Assembly (NCBI RefSeq): GCF_002382885.1
Contig: NZ_NWVL01000028.1
Location: 29,914 to 93,913, forward strand
Source of the DNA: Streptomyces sp. WZ.A104
GTDB taxonomy: Bacteria > Actinomycetota > Actinomycetes > Streptomycetales > Streptomycetaceae
Reading direction: 5' to 3'
Length of the DNA: 64,000 nucleotides
Position numbers and translations under genes: made by a program. The stretch's first letter is position 1. Each line of letters starts with the position of its first letter. Positions 16,845 through 24,851 of the stretch are shown here, one piece after another. The notes under the pieces were generated by a model. The model did not search any database, was not told the origin of the DNA, and saw only the letters and a list, made by a program, of their open reading frames with translations.

Positions 16845-17075
16845 ATGTCCCCCTGAAGCATCGGTTATGTGCAGCGATCGGTGGAAGGGATCACTGCCCG
16901 GCACATACACAAGAAATGCGCATATTCCATCGGCATTCGGTACGGTCGGCGGTCCTGAAGGTGGTTACCCGCCCTTCGGTACGACGCCTCACGCGCGCCC
17001 CCGTCCATGCTCCGATGCGCCCCGCGTGCAGGATCGATGCACCGTGACCCGGTCATGGGGAGGCCGTAACCCCCG

Positions 17076-17777
17076 GTGACGCCGGGAGTTGTGCTGGTCG
17101 TGGAAGAGCCCATCGGAGTCACGGAAGCCGCACAAGTACCTCAGCAGCGGGGGGATCACCTGCTCGACGCCGCGGTGCGGTATGCGGAAGAGCGTCACTG
17201 GGACGTGTTCCCCGGCACCTGGCTGGAGGCGGTGGAGGGCAGGGAGCGCTGCTCCTGCGGCGAGCCGGCCTGTGCCCTGCCCGGGGCCCACGCGGACCGG
17301 CCCGACTGGGCGGGCCAGGCGACCGGCAGCGGGGCCGCCGCCCGGCGTATGTGGTCCCGGCAGCCGCGCGCCTCGGTGCTGCTGCCGACCGGGCGCACCT
17401 TCGACGCGCTGGAGGTCCCGGAGGCCGCGGGCTTCCTGGCGCTGGCGCGGATGGAGCGGATGGACCTGACCCTCGGCCCGGTCACCTGCACGCCCGACCG
17501 CCGGATGATGTTCTTCGTGCTGCCCGGGGCCGCGGCCAAGGCCCCCGAGCTGGTGCGCGCGCTCGGCTGGAACGCCGAGGCGATCGATCTGACCGGCCGG
17601 GGCGAGGGCCACTACATCGCCGCTCCGCCGACCCGGGTCGGCGGGCGCGGGGCCGTGCAGTGGGCCCGCAAGCCCACCCACGTCAACCGCTGGCTGCCCG
17701 ATGTGGACGAGCTGATCAGCCCGCTGGCGTACGCCTGCGCACGTGAGGCGGCCGACGCCCGCACCCGGACCGCGTAG
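17076..17777 (+). CDS. Standalone bifunctional primase/polymerase (prim-pol) domain protein
   Basis: 233 aa, entirely the prim-pol N-terminal domain (PF09250-type), normally found fused to replicative helicases in mobile elements. Here it stands alone in a chromosomal setting. Visible features are ALRYAEERHWDVFPG-like opening sequence, a Cys pair CSCGEPACALPGAH, and the core GEGHYIAAPPTRVGG. The acidic catalytic pair expected of archaeo-eukaryotic primases is not clear to me. Start could be GTG at 17076 (GGAGG upstream) or GTG at 17100. It is conserved next to the HTH-TPR regulator in other Streptomyces as I recall. Role unknown. Confidence 0.8.
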   Translation: MTPGVVLVVEEPIGVTEAAQVPQQRGDHLLDAAVRYAEERHWDVFPGTWLEAVEGRERCSCGEPACALPGAHADRPDWAGQATGSGAAARRMWSRQPRASVLLPTGRTFDALEVPEAAGFLALARMERMDLTLGPVTCTPDRRMMFFVLPGAAAKAPELVRALGWNAEAIDLTGRGEGHYIAAPPTRVGGRGAVQWARKPTHVNRWLPDVDELISPLAYACAREAADARTRTA

Positions 17778-17782
17778 GGCTT

Positions 17783-17820
17783 CGAAAGCCTTTCGTAGGG
17801 TGGTCCCCACCACGTGGGGA
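17783..17820. promoter_or_regulatory. Two adjacent palindromes upstream of the ABC transporter
   Basis: CGAAAG-C-CTTTCG (17783-17795) is followed by TCCCCAC-CAC-GTGGGGA (17804-17820), both with perfect arms, directly before the ribosome site of the ABC ATPase gene. The second overlaps the likely transcription start and could be an operator. Confidence 0.5.
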
Positions 17821-17837
17821 TATCGAAAGGCTGTGCC

Positions 17838-18701
17838 ATGCCGGACCAGGCGGATGCACGTACGGAAACAGACACGCGCATCGACAGAGGCGCGGGTACA
17901 GAAGCAGACGCGACAGCGGGCGGTGCGCCGACGGCGCCCCCCGCTGTCCGCGTACAGGGGCTGTGGAAGCGGTTCGGGGAGCAGGTCGCCGTCTCGGGGA
18001 TCGATCTGGAGCTGCCCGCGGGCAAGTTCATCGGGCTGGTGGGGCCCAACGGGGCCGGTAAGACGACCACGCTCTCGATGATCACCGGGCTCCTCCGGCC
18101 CGACATGGGGACGATCGAGGTCGCGGGCCACAACGTGTGGACGGACCCGGTCGAGGTGAAGTCCCGGATCGGCGTGCTGCCGGAGGGGCTGCGGCTCTTC
18201 GAACGGCTGTCGGGACGCGAACTTCTCGCGTACAACGGGCGGTTGCGCGGGCTCCCCGGTGACGAGGTCGACAAACGGGCCACCCAGCTGCTCGACGTGC
18301 TGGACCTGGCGGGTGCGCAGCACAAGCTGGTCGTCGACTACTCGACCGGTATGCGGAAGAAGATCGGCCTCGCGGCCGCACTCCTCCACAACCCCGAAGT
18401 GCTGTTCCTGGACGAGCCTTTCGAGGGCGTCGACCCGGTCTCCGCACAGACGATCCGCGGGGTGCTGGAGCGCTACACCCGGTCCGGGGCGACCGTGGTC
18501 TTCTCCAGCCATGTCATGGAGCTGGTCGAGTCGCTGTGCGACTGGGTGGCGGTGATGGCGGCGGGCCGGATCAAGGCGCGCGGCACACTGGCCGAGGTAC
18601 GCGGCGACGCCCCCTCGTTGCAGACGGCCTTCCTCGAACTGGTCGGCGCGAGCGGCCGGGACACCGGTGACGCCCTCGACTGGCTGGGCGGCTCCCGATG
18701 A
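17838..18701 (+). CDS. ABC transporter ATP-binding protein
   Basis: 287 aa. After about 45 residues of Asp/Thr/Ala-rich leader comes a CcmA/NatA-type ATPase domain: Walker A GPNGAGKTT and Walker B VLFLDEPFEG. The signature is degenerate, STGM in place of LSGG. The ATG at 17838 follows GAAAGG. It overlaps the permease gene by 4 bases, forming a two-gene exporter. ATPases of this class energise ABC-2-like export of drugs, lipids or ions, so efflux is likelier than uptake. Substrate unknown. Confidence 0.92.
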   Translation: MPDQADARTETDTRIDRGAGTEADATAGGAPTAPPAVRVQGLWKRFGEQVAVSGIDLELPAGKFIGLVGPNGAGKTTTLSMITGLLRPDMGTIEVAGHNVWTDPVEVKSRIGVLPEGLRLFERLSGRELLAYNGRLRGLPGDEVDKRATQLLDVLDLAGAQHKLVVDYSTGMRKKIGLAAALLHNPEVLFLDEPFEGVDPVSAQTIRGVLERYTRSGATVVFSSHVMELVESLCDWVAVMAAGRIKARGTLAEVRGDAPSLQTAFLELVGASGRDTGDALDWLGGSR

Positions 18702-20341
18702 GCGTGCTGGACACTCCGGTCACCGCCGCCGCCCCGGCCGCGCCGACGTCGGGCCTGACCCCGGTCTTCGTACGGCTGAAGCTGTCGCTCCTGCGGAACG
18801 GGCTGCGGCAGTCCGCCGGGCGCAGGGCCGCGTTCATCGTCTCCCTCGTCCTCACCCTGCTGGTCGCCGCGGGGCAGGTCCTGGGCCTGGTCCTGCTGCG
18901 CGGCGACGAGCACGCGGGCACGGTCGTGGTGCTGCTGACCGGCGTCGTGGCGCTCGGCTGGGCGGTGCTGCCGCTGTTCTTCCCCAGTGGTGACGACACC
19001 CTCGACCCGACCCGGCTGGCGATGCTGCCGCTGCGGCCGCAGCCGCTGGTGCGGGCCCTGCTGGTGTCGTCGATGATCGGCGTCGGCCCGCTGTTCACGC
19101 TGTGCCTGGTGACCGGCTCGGTCCTCGCGCTGGCTCAGGGGGCGGTCGGGGTGGTGTTCGCGGTCCTTGCCGTCCCGCTGACGATGCTGCTCTGCGTGGC
19201 GCTGTCGCGGGCGGTGGCCACCGCCAACGTACGGCTGCTGAACTCCCGCAAGGGCCGCGACCTCGCGGTGCTCAGCGGGCTGGTGATCGCGGTGGGCATC
19301 CAGTTCGTCAACTTCGGCGCGCAGCGGCTCGGGCAGTCCGGCGGGCTCTCCGCGCTCGAACCGGCGGCGGGCGTGGTCCGCTGGCTGCCCGGCGCCTCCG
19401 CGATAGGGGCGGTGGACTCGGCGTCGGACGGTTCGCCGGGCATCGCGGTCCTCCAGCTGCTGATCACGGCGGCAGCCCTGGCCGCGCTGCTGTGGACGTG
19501 GCAGCGGAGCCTGGTGAAGCTGATGACCGCGCCGGACGGCTCGACGCTGGCGGCCGCCGAACCGTCCCGCAAGGAGTCGTCCGCCGGCCGCGGCGGACTG
19601 GCGGGGCTGCTGCCGGAGGGCCGCACGGGGACCGTCGTACAGCGGAGCCTGCGGTATGTGGCGCGGGACCCGAAGACGAAGGCGGGCTGGGTGACGGCGC
19701 TGGCGATCGGCGCGATCGTGCCGCTGCTCAACGCGTTCCAGGGCACCGGCTCGGTGTACTTCGCGTGCTTCGCCGCGGGCATGCTCGGTATGCAGATGTA
19801 CAACCAGTTCGGGCAGGACACCTCGGCGTTCTGGATGGTGGCGCTGACGATCTCCTCGCCCCGGGACGCGTACGTCGAGCTGCGGGCCCGCGCGCTGGCT
19901 CTGTTGCTGATCACGCTCCCGTACACGCTGGTGGTCTGCGCGGTGACGGCGGCGGTGATCGGCGACTGGGAGACCCTGCCCGGGGCGCTGGGCCTGTCCT
20001 TCGCGCTGCTGGGCGCGATGGTGTCGACGGGGGCGGTGGCCTCGGCGCTGTTCGCGTACTCGATCCCGCAGGAGGGCGCGTTCAAGAACGTGGCTCCGGG
20101 ACAGGGCGGACTGGCCTGGATATCGATCCTCGGTGGCATGGTGGCCACCTCGCTGCTGGCCTCGCCGGTGATCGCGATGACGATCTGGCTGCACCTCGCG
20201 GACCACCATGGCGCGCTGTGGCTCATGGTGCCGGGAGGCGTCGCGTACGGGGCGTTCATCGGGTGGGCCGGGCTGAAGCTCGCCGCGACGCGCACGGCGA
20301 ACCGGCTGCCGGAGATCCTGACGGCGGTCAGCAAGGGGTGA
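18698..20341 (+). CDS. ABC transporter permease
   Basis: 547 aa integral membrane protein with roughly a dozen hydrophobic helices, starting at about residue 45 (AAFIVSLVLTLLVAAGQVLGLV-like helix). A large cytoplasmic loop lies in the middle (around 275-315). Its ATG overlaps the ATPase stop (ATGA), so both are made together as one exporter. It resembles large Streptomyces ABC-2-type membrane components annotated only as transporter. No substrate clue is visible in the neighbours. Confidence 0.88.
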   Translation: MSVLDTPVTAAAPAAPTSGLTPVFVRLKLSLLRNGLRQSAGRRAAFIVSLVLTLLVAAGQVLGLVLLRGDEHAGTVVVLLTGVVALGWAVLPLFFPSGDDTLDPTRLAMLPLRPQPLVRALLVSSMIGVGPLFTLCLVTGSVLALAQGAVGVVFAVLAVPLTMLLCVALSRAVATANVRLLNSRKGRDLAVLSGLVIAVGIQFVNFGAQRLGQSGGLSALEPAAGVVRWLPGASAIGAVDSASDGSPGIAVLQLLITAAALAALLWTWQRSLVKLMTAPDGSTLAAAEPSRKESSAGRGGLAGLLPEGRTGTVVQRSLRYVARDPKTKAGWVTALAIGAIVPLLNAFQGTGSVYFACFAAGMLGMQMYNQFGQDTSAFWMVALTISSPRDAYVELRARALALLLITLPYTLVVCAVTAAVIGDWETLPGALGLSFALLGAMVSTGAVASALFAYSIPQEGAFKNVAPGQGGLAWISILGGMVATSLLASPVIAMTIWLHLADHHGALWLMVPGGVAYGAFIGWAGLKLAATRTANRLPEILTAVSKG

Positions 20342-20378
20342 CCCCCTGCCGACGGCTCCAGGGGTTACCTGACAGGCC

Positions 20379-21272
20379 CTACGGGGCGACCGGCTCCCGG
20401 TCGCCCCGGCTGTCCTCGTGGAGCTGTTCCAGGAACGGCTCCACCGCCGCCCGCCAGCCCTCCGGCTGGTCGTAGTGGATGAGGTGGCCCGCGTCCGCCA
20501 CCTCCGCGTACTGACCGCGGGGCAGGACGCGGACCATCTCCTGGGCCTCGGCGCGGCCCAGCTCCCCGTCGAGGCCGCGCAGCACCAGCGCCGGGCACCG
20601 CACCTGGGCCAGCTCCTCCCAGTGGGCGTCGAAGACCCAGGTGGCGCGGGAGCGGAGCATCTGGCGGCGGGAGAAGACGGGACGCCAGCCGTCCTCGCAC
20701 TCGGCCATCACCTCGGCGTAGAACTCGCCGCGAGCGGGGCTCGGCCGCTCCACCCAGGGGTCGTCCTCACCGAACCACTTCCGTACGTCGGCGAGGGTGG
20801 CGAAGGGCAGCGGCCAGGAGTCGAACCAGTCGCTCCACTCGCGCTGGGAGGCGGCGCCGAGGGCGGAGGCCCGCATGTCGCAGATGACGACGGCGCGGAC
20901 GAGGTCGGGGCGCTTGGCGGCGAGCTGCCAGCCGGTGAGCGCTCCCATGGCGTGGCCGACGACGGTGACGGGACCGAGCCCGAGCTGTTCGATCGCGGCC
21001 TCGGCGTCGCAGACGTAGGCCTCGCGGGTGTACGGACCCTCGGCCGGCTTCTCGCTGCGGCCGTGGCCCCGCTGGTCGAGGCCGACCGCGCGATACCGCT
21101 CGGCCAGCCAGCGGGCGGTGGGGGCCCAGTGGGAGGCCCGGCCCATGAGCCCGTGAAGCAATAAGACGCCGGGGGCGCGGTCGCTCTCCGCACGCCCCTT
21201 GGGCGGGTCGGCGAACTCCCATGCCGCGAGGCGTACGCCGTCGGTTCCGGTCACATCGATGCGCCGCACCAT
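20379..21272 (-). CDS. Alpha/beta-hydrolase fold protein with the nucleophile replaced by Ala
   Basis: 297 aa alpha/beta-hydrolase. The oxyanion segment LLLHGLMGRASHW, the GLDQRGHGRSEKP strand and the late VADAGHLIHYDQPE (catalytic His) all fit the family. The nucleophile elbow reads VVGHAMGAL (residues 104-112), with Ala108 where Ser is normally found (GHSMGG). Codon GCC at 20949-20951 is unambiguous in this sequence. The protein is therefore either non-catalytic, a binding or scaffold member, or a true loss. It is a single gene facing the ABC permease. Confidence 0.85.
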   Translation of the reverse strand: MVRRIDVTGTDGVRLAAWEFADPPKGRAESDRAPGVLLLHGLMGRASHWAPTARWLAERYRAVGLDQRGHGRSEKPAEGPYTREAYVCDAEAAIEQLGLGPVTVVGHAMGALTGWQLAAKRPDLVRAVVICDMRASALGAASQREWSDWFDSWPLPFATLADVRKWFGEDDPWVERPSPARGEFYAEVMAECEDGWRPVFSRRQMLRSRATWVFDAHWEELAQVRCPALVLRGLDGELGRAEAQEMVRVLPRGQYAEVADAGHLIHYDQPEGWRAAVEPFLEQLHEDSRGDREPVAP

Positions 21273-21839
21273 AGTCCTGGCACCCCCTTCTGGTCCTCGA
21301 TCACCGTGTGGTTCCGCCCCGCCAGGCTATCGAACTCGTATTCGAAAACGGAGGCGTGCCACCCAACACCCCACGTTCGAGTGACACCCGTCCAGGATTG
21401 GCGCCGACCGCCGTGGGGAGATCTTCACCAGGAGGCGGACCGCTCGGGGACAACGGGCCGCGGGGACTGGCCTTGAGAGCTCGGGGCTCCGGGTCAGCAC
21501 AGGGGAGGACAGGCCCCGGCGTCTTCGGACGCCGGGGCCGACCCCTGTCCGGGGGCGCCCCCGGAAGGGGCCCTGAGACCGCTCCCGAAACCGGTCCCGA
21601 GACCGCGTTCGAGACCGCTCCCGGGGTCGGCTCCGCCCGGCGACGACAACGATGGCAACAAAGGGAACAAGGGCCCCACAGGGCTCGGTGGGCACCGTCC
21701 GGTGCGCGTGCCGGTATGACGGGCGCATTCCCTGCTCCCTCCCCTGCCTGGGCTCAGCCTGGCACGCGATGCGCCCCCGGCGCTGCGATTCCGGAGGGAA
21801 ACCAGCGCCCGGCCGCCTCGGCCCCGGGCAGCGAACGCG
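21273..21839. other. 567-base spacer between hydrolase and dmdR1, no convincing gene
   Basis: Several short frames exist here but none has both a ribosome site and family resemblance. It holds a strong terminator-like hairpin (21512-21539) and a degenerate run of GAGACCGCTCCCG-like units around 21570-21620. The right half is likely the 3' untranslated region of dmdR1; the left end holds the hydrolase promoter. Confidence 0.5.
21512..21539. terminator. Stem-loop with UUCG tetraloop
   Basis: GGCCCCGGCGTC-TTCG-GACGCCGGGGCC is a perfect 12-bp stem closed by an extra-stable UUCG loop, about 300 bases past the dmdR1 stop. It is probably a factor-independent terminator or RNA 3' end for leftward transcripts. 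Confidence 0.75.
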
Positions 21840-22532
21840 TCAGCGCTTGGCGACGAAGACGTGCGATGCGATCTCGGCGTCCAGCTCGGCCGCCTCCCCG
21901 CTGGAGCCGACCAGCACTCCGCCGGGCGACTCGGTCACGCTGACCACGGACCCGGGCTGCACCCCGGCCCGGCGCAGCGTGTACATCAGCTGGGCGTCGG
22001 TCTGGATCGGCTCGCCGATCCGCCGCACCACCACGGTCTTGCCCTCGGTGCCCGGGTCGAGCTCGGCCAGGCTCACCATGGAGGCGTCCAGGAACGGGTC
22101 GGCCTCGGCCTTCTCGCCCAGCTCCTCCAGGCCCGGGATGGGATTCCCGTACGGCGACTCGGTCGGGTGACGCAGCAGCTCCAGCACGCGCCGCTCCACC
22201 GCCTCGCTCATCACGTGCTCCCAGCGACAGGCCTCGGCGTGGACCTGCTCCCACTCCAGGCCGATCACGTCGACGAGAAGACACTCGGCGAGCCGGTGCT
22301 TGCGCATCACACGGGTGGCGAGGCGGCGGCCCTCCTCGGTCAGCTCCAGGTGGCGGTCCCCCGCGACCTGGACCAGACCGTCGCGCTCCATACGGGCCAC
22401 CGTCTGGCTGACGGTCGGACCGCTCTGGTCCAGCCGTTCGGCGATACGGGCGCGCATGGGCACGACGCCTTCCTCTTCCAGTTCGAGGATGGTGCGGAGA
22501 TACATCTCCGTGGTGTCGATCAGTCCGGACAT
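21840..22532 (-). CDS. dmdR1: DtxR-family iron-dependent repressor DmdR1
   Basis: 230 aa, the length of S. coelicolor DmdR1 (SCO4394). An N-terminal winged helix (TTEMYLRTILELEEEG...ERLDQSGPTVSQTVARMERDGLV) is followed by the metal-binding/dimerisation domain with CRWEHVMSEAVERRV, carrying the site residues Cys, Glu and His. A C-terminal SH3-like domain starts around 150. With Fe(II) it represses siderophore and iron-uptake genes through iron boxes. The opposite strand holds a nearly co-extensive open frame corresponding to adm. No iron box was seen upstream of this gene. Confidence 0.95.
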   Translation of the reverse strand: MSGLIDTTEMYLRTILELEEEGVVPMRARIAERLDQSGPTVSQTVARMERDGLVQVAGDRHLELTEEGRRLATRVMRKHRLAECLLVDVIGLEWEQVHAEACRWEHVMSEAVERRVLELLRHPTESPYGNPIPGLEELGEKAEADPFLDASMVSLAELDPGTEGKTVVVRRIGEPIQTDAQLMYTLRRAGVQPGSVVSVTESPGGVLVGSSGEAAELDAEIASHVFVAKR

Positions 22533-22553
22533 ACGTGCCCCTCGATGCTGTGA
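21861..22553 (+). CDS. adm: Antiparallel ORF to dmdR1, Adm-like
   Basis: A 230-codon frame lies antiparallel to dmdR1, covering almost all of it. In S. coelicolor an antiparallel gene, adm, was reported to be expressed and to affect antibiotic and siderophore production. The product here is His/Leu/Gly-rich with no domain. In high-GC genomes such antisense frames arise by chance, so conservation of the frame may only mirror dmdR1. I include it because of the published precedent, not because the sequence proves it. Confidence 0.35.
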   Translation: MRCDLGVQLGRLPAGADQHSAGRLGHADHGPGLHPGPAQRVHQLGVGLDRLADPPHHHGLALGARVELGQAHHGGVQERVGLGLLAQLLQARDGIPVRRLGRVTQQLQHAPLHRLAHHVLPATGLGVDLLPLQADHVDEKTLGEPVLAHHTGGEAAALLGQLQVAVPRDLDQTVALHTGHRLADGRTALVQPFGDTGAHGHDAFLFQFEDGAEIHLRGVDQSGHTCPSML

Positions 22554-22666
22554 CTAGAAAACGTCGTGCGATGGCCCTGTACCAATTCTGACGTATAGCG
22601 GCGACAACCGTGCCGCCCCGGCGCGAGACCCGTGGAAGAGCGTGCGGACGAGGCCGCCGGGCGCTA

Positions 22667-22692
22667 TTGACAGGCCACTGGTCCAGACCGCA
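22667..22692 (+). promoter_or_regulatory. Promoter with a DasR-like (dre) operator
   Basis: A consensus -35 box TTGACA (22667-22672) is followed within the spacer by ACTGGTCCAGACCGCA (22677-22692). This matches 13 of 16 positions of the DasR-responsive element (ACTGGTCTAGACCACT). DasR is the GlcNAc/glucosamine-6-phosphate-responsive GntR repressor of Streptomyces. A site between -35 and -10 would repress the SIS gene starting at 22766, whose product type (sugar-phosphate binding) fits. Confidence 0.65.
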
Positions 22693-22765
22693 ACGTGATC
22701 GGCGGCGCGGGCATTCCCACCCCGTCGATCCACCCCGTCGTCCCCCGCCGAAAGGGCTCTCCCCG

Positions 22766-23521
22766 ATGAGCGACAGCAAGCTGGCCGGTCAGTTCTTCGA
22801 CGCGGCGATCGGCCTGCTCCAGCGGGTGCGCGACGAGGAGGCGGCCTCGATCGACGCCGCGGGCACGGCCATCGCCGACACCGTGGAGGCCGGCGGCCGG
22901 CTGTTCGCGTTCGGCGCGGGGCACTCCTCGCTCGCCGCCCAGGACGTCGTCTACCGGGCGGGCGGCCTGGCCCTGATGAACCTGCTCACCGTCCCCGGCG
23001 TCGTCGGCGTGGACGTCATGCCCGCCACCCTGGGCTCGGCCCTGGAGCGGGTGGACGGGCTCGCCTCGGCCGTCCTGGACACCAGCCCCGCCACCGCCGG
23101 GGACGTCCTCGTGATCATCTCGCTGTCCGGGCGCAACGCGCTGCCCGTGGAGATGGCGCAGAACGCCCGCGCCCTCGGGCTGAAGGTCATCGGCGTCACC
23201 TCGGTCGCGTACGCCGAGAGCACCCGCTCCCGGCACGCCTCGGGCGGCTTCCTGCGGGACCACTGCGACATCGTCCTGGACAGCAAGATCGCGATCGGCG
23301 ACGCGGAGCTGACGGCCCCCGGCATCGAGGCCCCCTTCGCCCCGGCCTCGACGGTGGTGACCAGCGCGATCATGCAGGCGATGCTGGCGTCCGCCGCCGA
23401 GCGGCTGGTGTCCCGGGGCATCGAGCCGCCGCTCCTGCGCTCGGGGAACGTCGACGGCGGCCACGAGTGGAACGGCCGGGTGATGACGGAGTACCGGGAC
23501 CGGATCTTCTACCGGCACTGA
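22766..23521 (+). CDS. SIS-domain protein (UPF0309, SCO4393-like)
   Basis: 251 aa, one SIS domain spanning most of the protein. It has the sugar-phosphate-binding FAFGAGHSSLAAQDVVYRAGG near the start and the second loop VIISLSGRNALPVEMAQNAR. SIS proteins isomerise or bind amino-sugar phosphates; this subgroup (UPF0309) is unassigned. The ATG at 22766 follows GAAAGGG; longer frames upstream have no support and would cross the promoter. The DasR-like operator upstream and the divergent dmdR1 suggest amino-sugar-responsive expression. Substrate is probably a GlcNAc-derived phosphate, by inference. Confidence 0.88.
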   Translation: MSDSKLAGQFFDAAIGLLQRVRDEEAASIDAAGTAIADTVEAGGRLFAFGAGHSSLAAQDVVYRAGGLALMNLLTVPGVVGVDVMPATLGSALERVDGLASAVLDTSPATAGDVLVIISLSGRNALPVEMAQNARALGLKVIGVTSVAYAESTRSRHASGGFLRDHCDIVLDSKIAIGDAELTAPGIEAPFAPASTVVTSAIMQAMLASAAERLVSRGIEPPLLRSGNVDGGHEWNGRVMTEYRDRIFYRH

Positions 23522-23675
23522 GGTCCGGTACACGGCCCGCTGAGGCCCGGTACACCGCCCCCCGCTCAGGTCCGGTACACGGCCCGCTGAGGCCCCGTAC
23601 ACCTCCCACTCAGGTCCGGTACACGGCCCGCTGAGGCCCGCGGTACACCGCCCCCACTCAGGTCCCGTACACCGC
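23520..23675. repeat. Tandem repeat, about 3.3 copies of a 44-48 bp unit
   Basis: Copies of AGGTCCGGTACACGGCCCGC followed by TGAGGCCC(G)GTACACC start at 23521, 23568, 23612 and 23660 (last partial). They fill the spacer between the convergent SIS and histidine kinase genes. The last copy is the kinase's own 3' end and stop codon, so the array looks like duplication of that gene end. Confidence 0.9.
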
Positions 23676-24851
23676 CCACCGGTGCGCCCTCGGGAACGTG
23701 ACCCGGGCCGTGAGCCCCCCGCCCCGGTTCGCCGTGGCGCTCACCGCGCCGCCGTGCGCGCGGGCGACCGATGCCACGATGGAGAGCCCGAGGCCCGCGC
23801 CCTCGCCGGGGGCATGGCGGCGGGCCTGCGCACGACGGAACGGCTCGAACAGCAGCGGCACGGTCGCCGGGTCGACGGCCGGGCCGGTGTTGGCGACCTC
23901 CAGGCCGCCCGGCCCGACCCGGACCCGTACGCTCCCGCCGGGGTGGTTGTGGCGCAGCGCGTTGGCGACCAGGTTGTGCACGAGGTGGTCCAGCAGCACC
24001 GGATCGCCCTCGACACTCACCGGCCGGGCCTCCACCTCGACGGTGACGGACCGTTCCTTCGCCTCGGCCGCCAGCGCCTCGGTGACCGTCGTCGTGGCCG
24101 TGCCCAGGTCGACCCGTTCGCGCCGCCGCAGGCCCTCGTCGGAGACCGCGAGGAGCAGCAGGCCCTCGATGAGCTGCTCGCTGTCGTCGGCGGTGTCGAT
24201 GAGCTTGTCGCGAATCCAGGCGACCTTCTCGGGCGGCGGATCGTCGGCCAGGCCGATCTCGGCGGCGGCCCGCTGCACGGCGAGCGGGGTGCGCAGCTCG
24301 TGGGCGGCGTTGGCGGCGAACCGCTGCCGGGCGGCGACCAGCTCCTCGATCCGGTCGAGCATCCCGTCGAAGGTGTCGGCCAGCTCCTTCAGCTCACCGC
24401 GCGGGGCCTTCAGCGCGATGCGCTCGTGCAGGTTGGTGCCGGACAGCCGGCGGGCGCGGGCGGTGATGACGCCGACCGGCCGCAGCACCCGGCCCGCCAT
24501 CCACCAGGCGAGCGCGACGGAGAGCGCCGAGTAGCCGGCGAGGGAAACCGCGGAGACGGTGAGGAGCTGGTTGAGCGCGGCGTCCCCGGCGGCGGTGCTG
24601 AGCTTCTGCGCGACGGCGATCTGGCCGGGTTCGAGCCTGGTGGTCCGCGCCCAGTCCCCCGAGGGCAGCGCGGGAGTGGCGGCGGAGGCCGCGTCCAGCT
24701 GGGACGCGGGTACGGCGGGGGCGACGGCGGTGACGATGCTGGCGTACAGGCCCTCGCTGACCAGCAGGTAGACGAGCCCCATCAGCAGGACCCCGGCCAG
24801 CATCAGGAGCCCGCCGTACAGGGCGGTGAGCCGGGTGCGCTCGCTGTTCAC
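23658..24851 (-). CDS. Sensor histidine kinase
   Basis: 397 aa. Two transmembrane helices (about 10-35 and 110-135) flank a short extracellular loop. A HAMP linker (RVLRPVGVITARARRLSG), the H-box AANAAHELRTPLAVQ, N-box NLVANALRHNHPGG and G-boxes (VANTGP, GAGLGLSIVASV) follow. The GTG at 24851 overlaps the response regulator stop. The pair is divergent from the lipoprotein/MacAB-like export operon, so it probably senses an envelope-active compound and controls export. Its last codons and stop are the seed of the repeat array downstream. Confidence 0.92.
   Translation of the reverse strand: MNSERTRLTALYGGLLMLAGVLLMGLVYLLVSEGLYASIVTAVAPAVPASQLDAASAATPALPSGDWARTTRLEPGQIAVAQKLSTAAGDAALNQLLTVSAVSLAGYSALSVALAWWMAGRVLRPVGVITARARRLSGTNLHERIALKAPRGELKELADTFDGMLDRIEELVAARQRFAANAAHELRTPLAVQRAAAEIGLADDPPPEKVAWIRDKLIDTADDSEQLIEGLLLLAVSDEGLRRRERVDLGTATTTVTEALAAEAKERSVTVEVEARPVSVEGDPVLLDHLVHNLVANALRHNHPGGSVRVRVGPGGLEVANTGPAVDPATVPLLFEPFRRAQARRHAPGEGAGLGLSIVASVARAHGGAVSATANRGGGLTARVTFPRAHRWAVYGT

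Noticed and set aside
21308..21839. Open frames in the spacer before dmdR1, on both strands
   Set aside because: They consist of Pro/Glu/Thr- or Arg-rich low complexity, have no ribosome site and run through a hairpin. I do not call a gene.
21840..22766. DmdR iron box (TTAGGTTAGGCTAACCTAA-like) in the dmdR1 promoter
   Set aside because: No segment with that dyad is visible between dmdR1 and the SIS gene.
23520..23675. Possible CRISPR array
   Set aside because: Units are direct tandem copies without unique spacers, there are only about three, and no cas genes are near.
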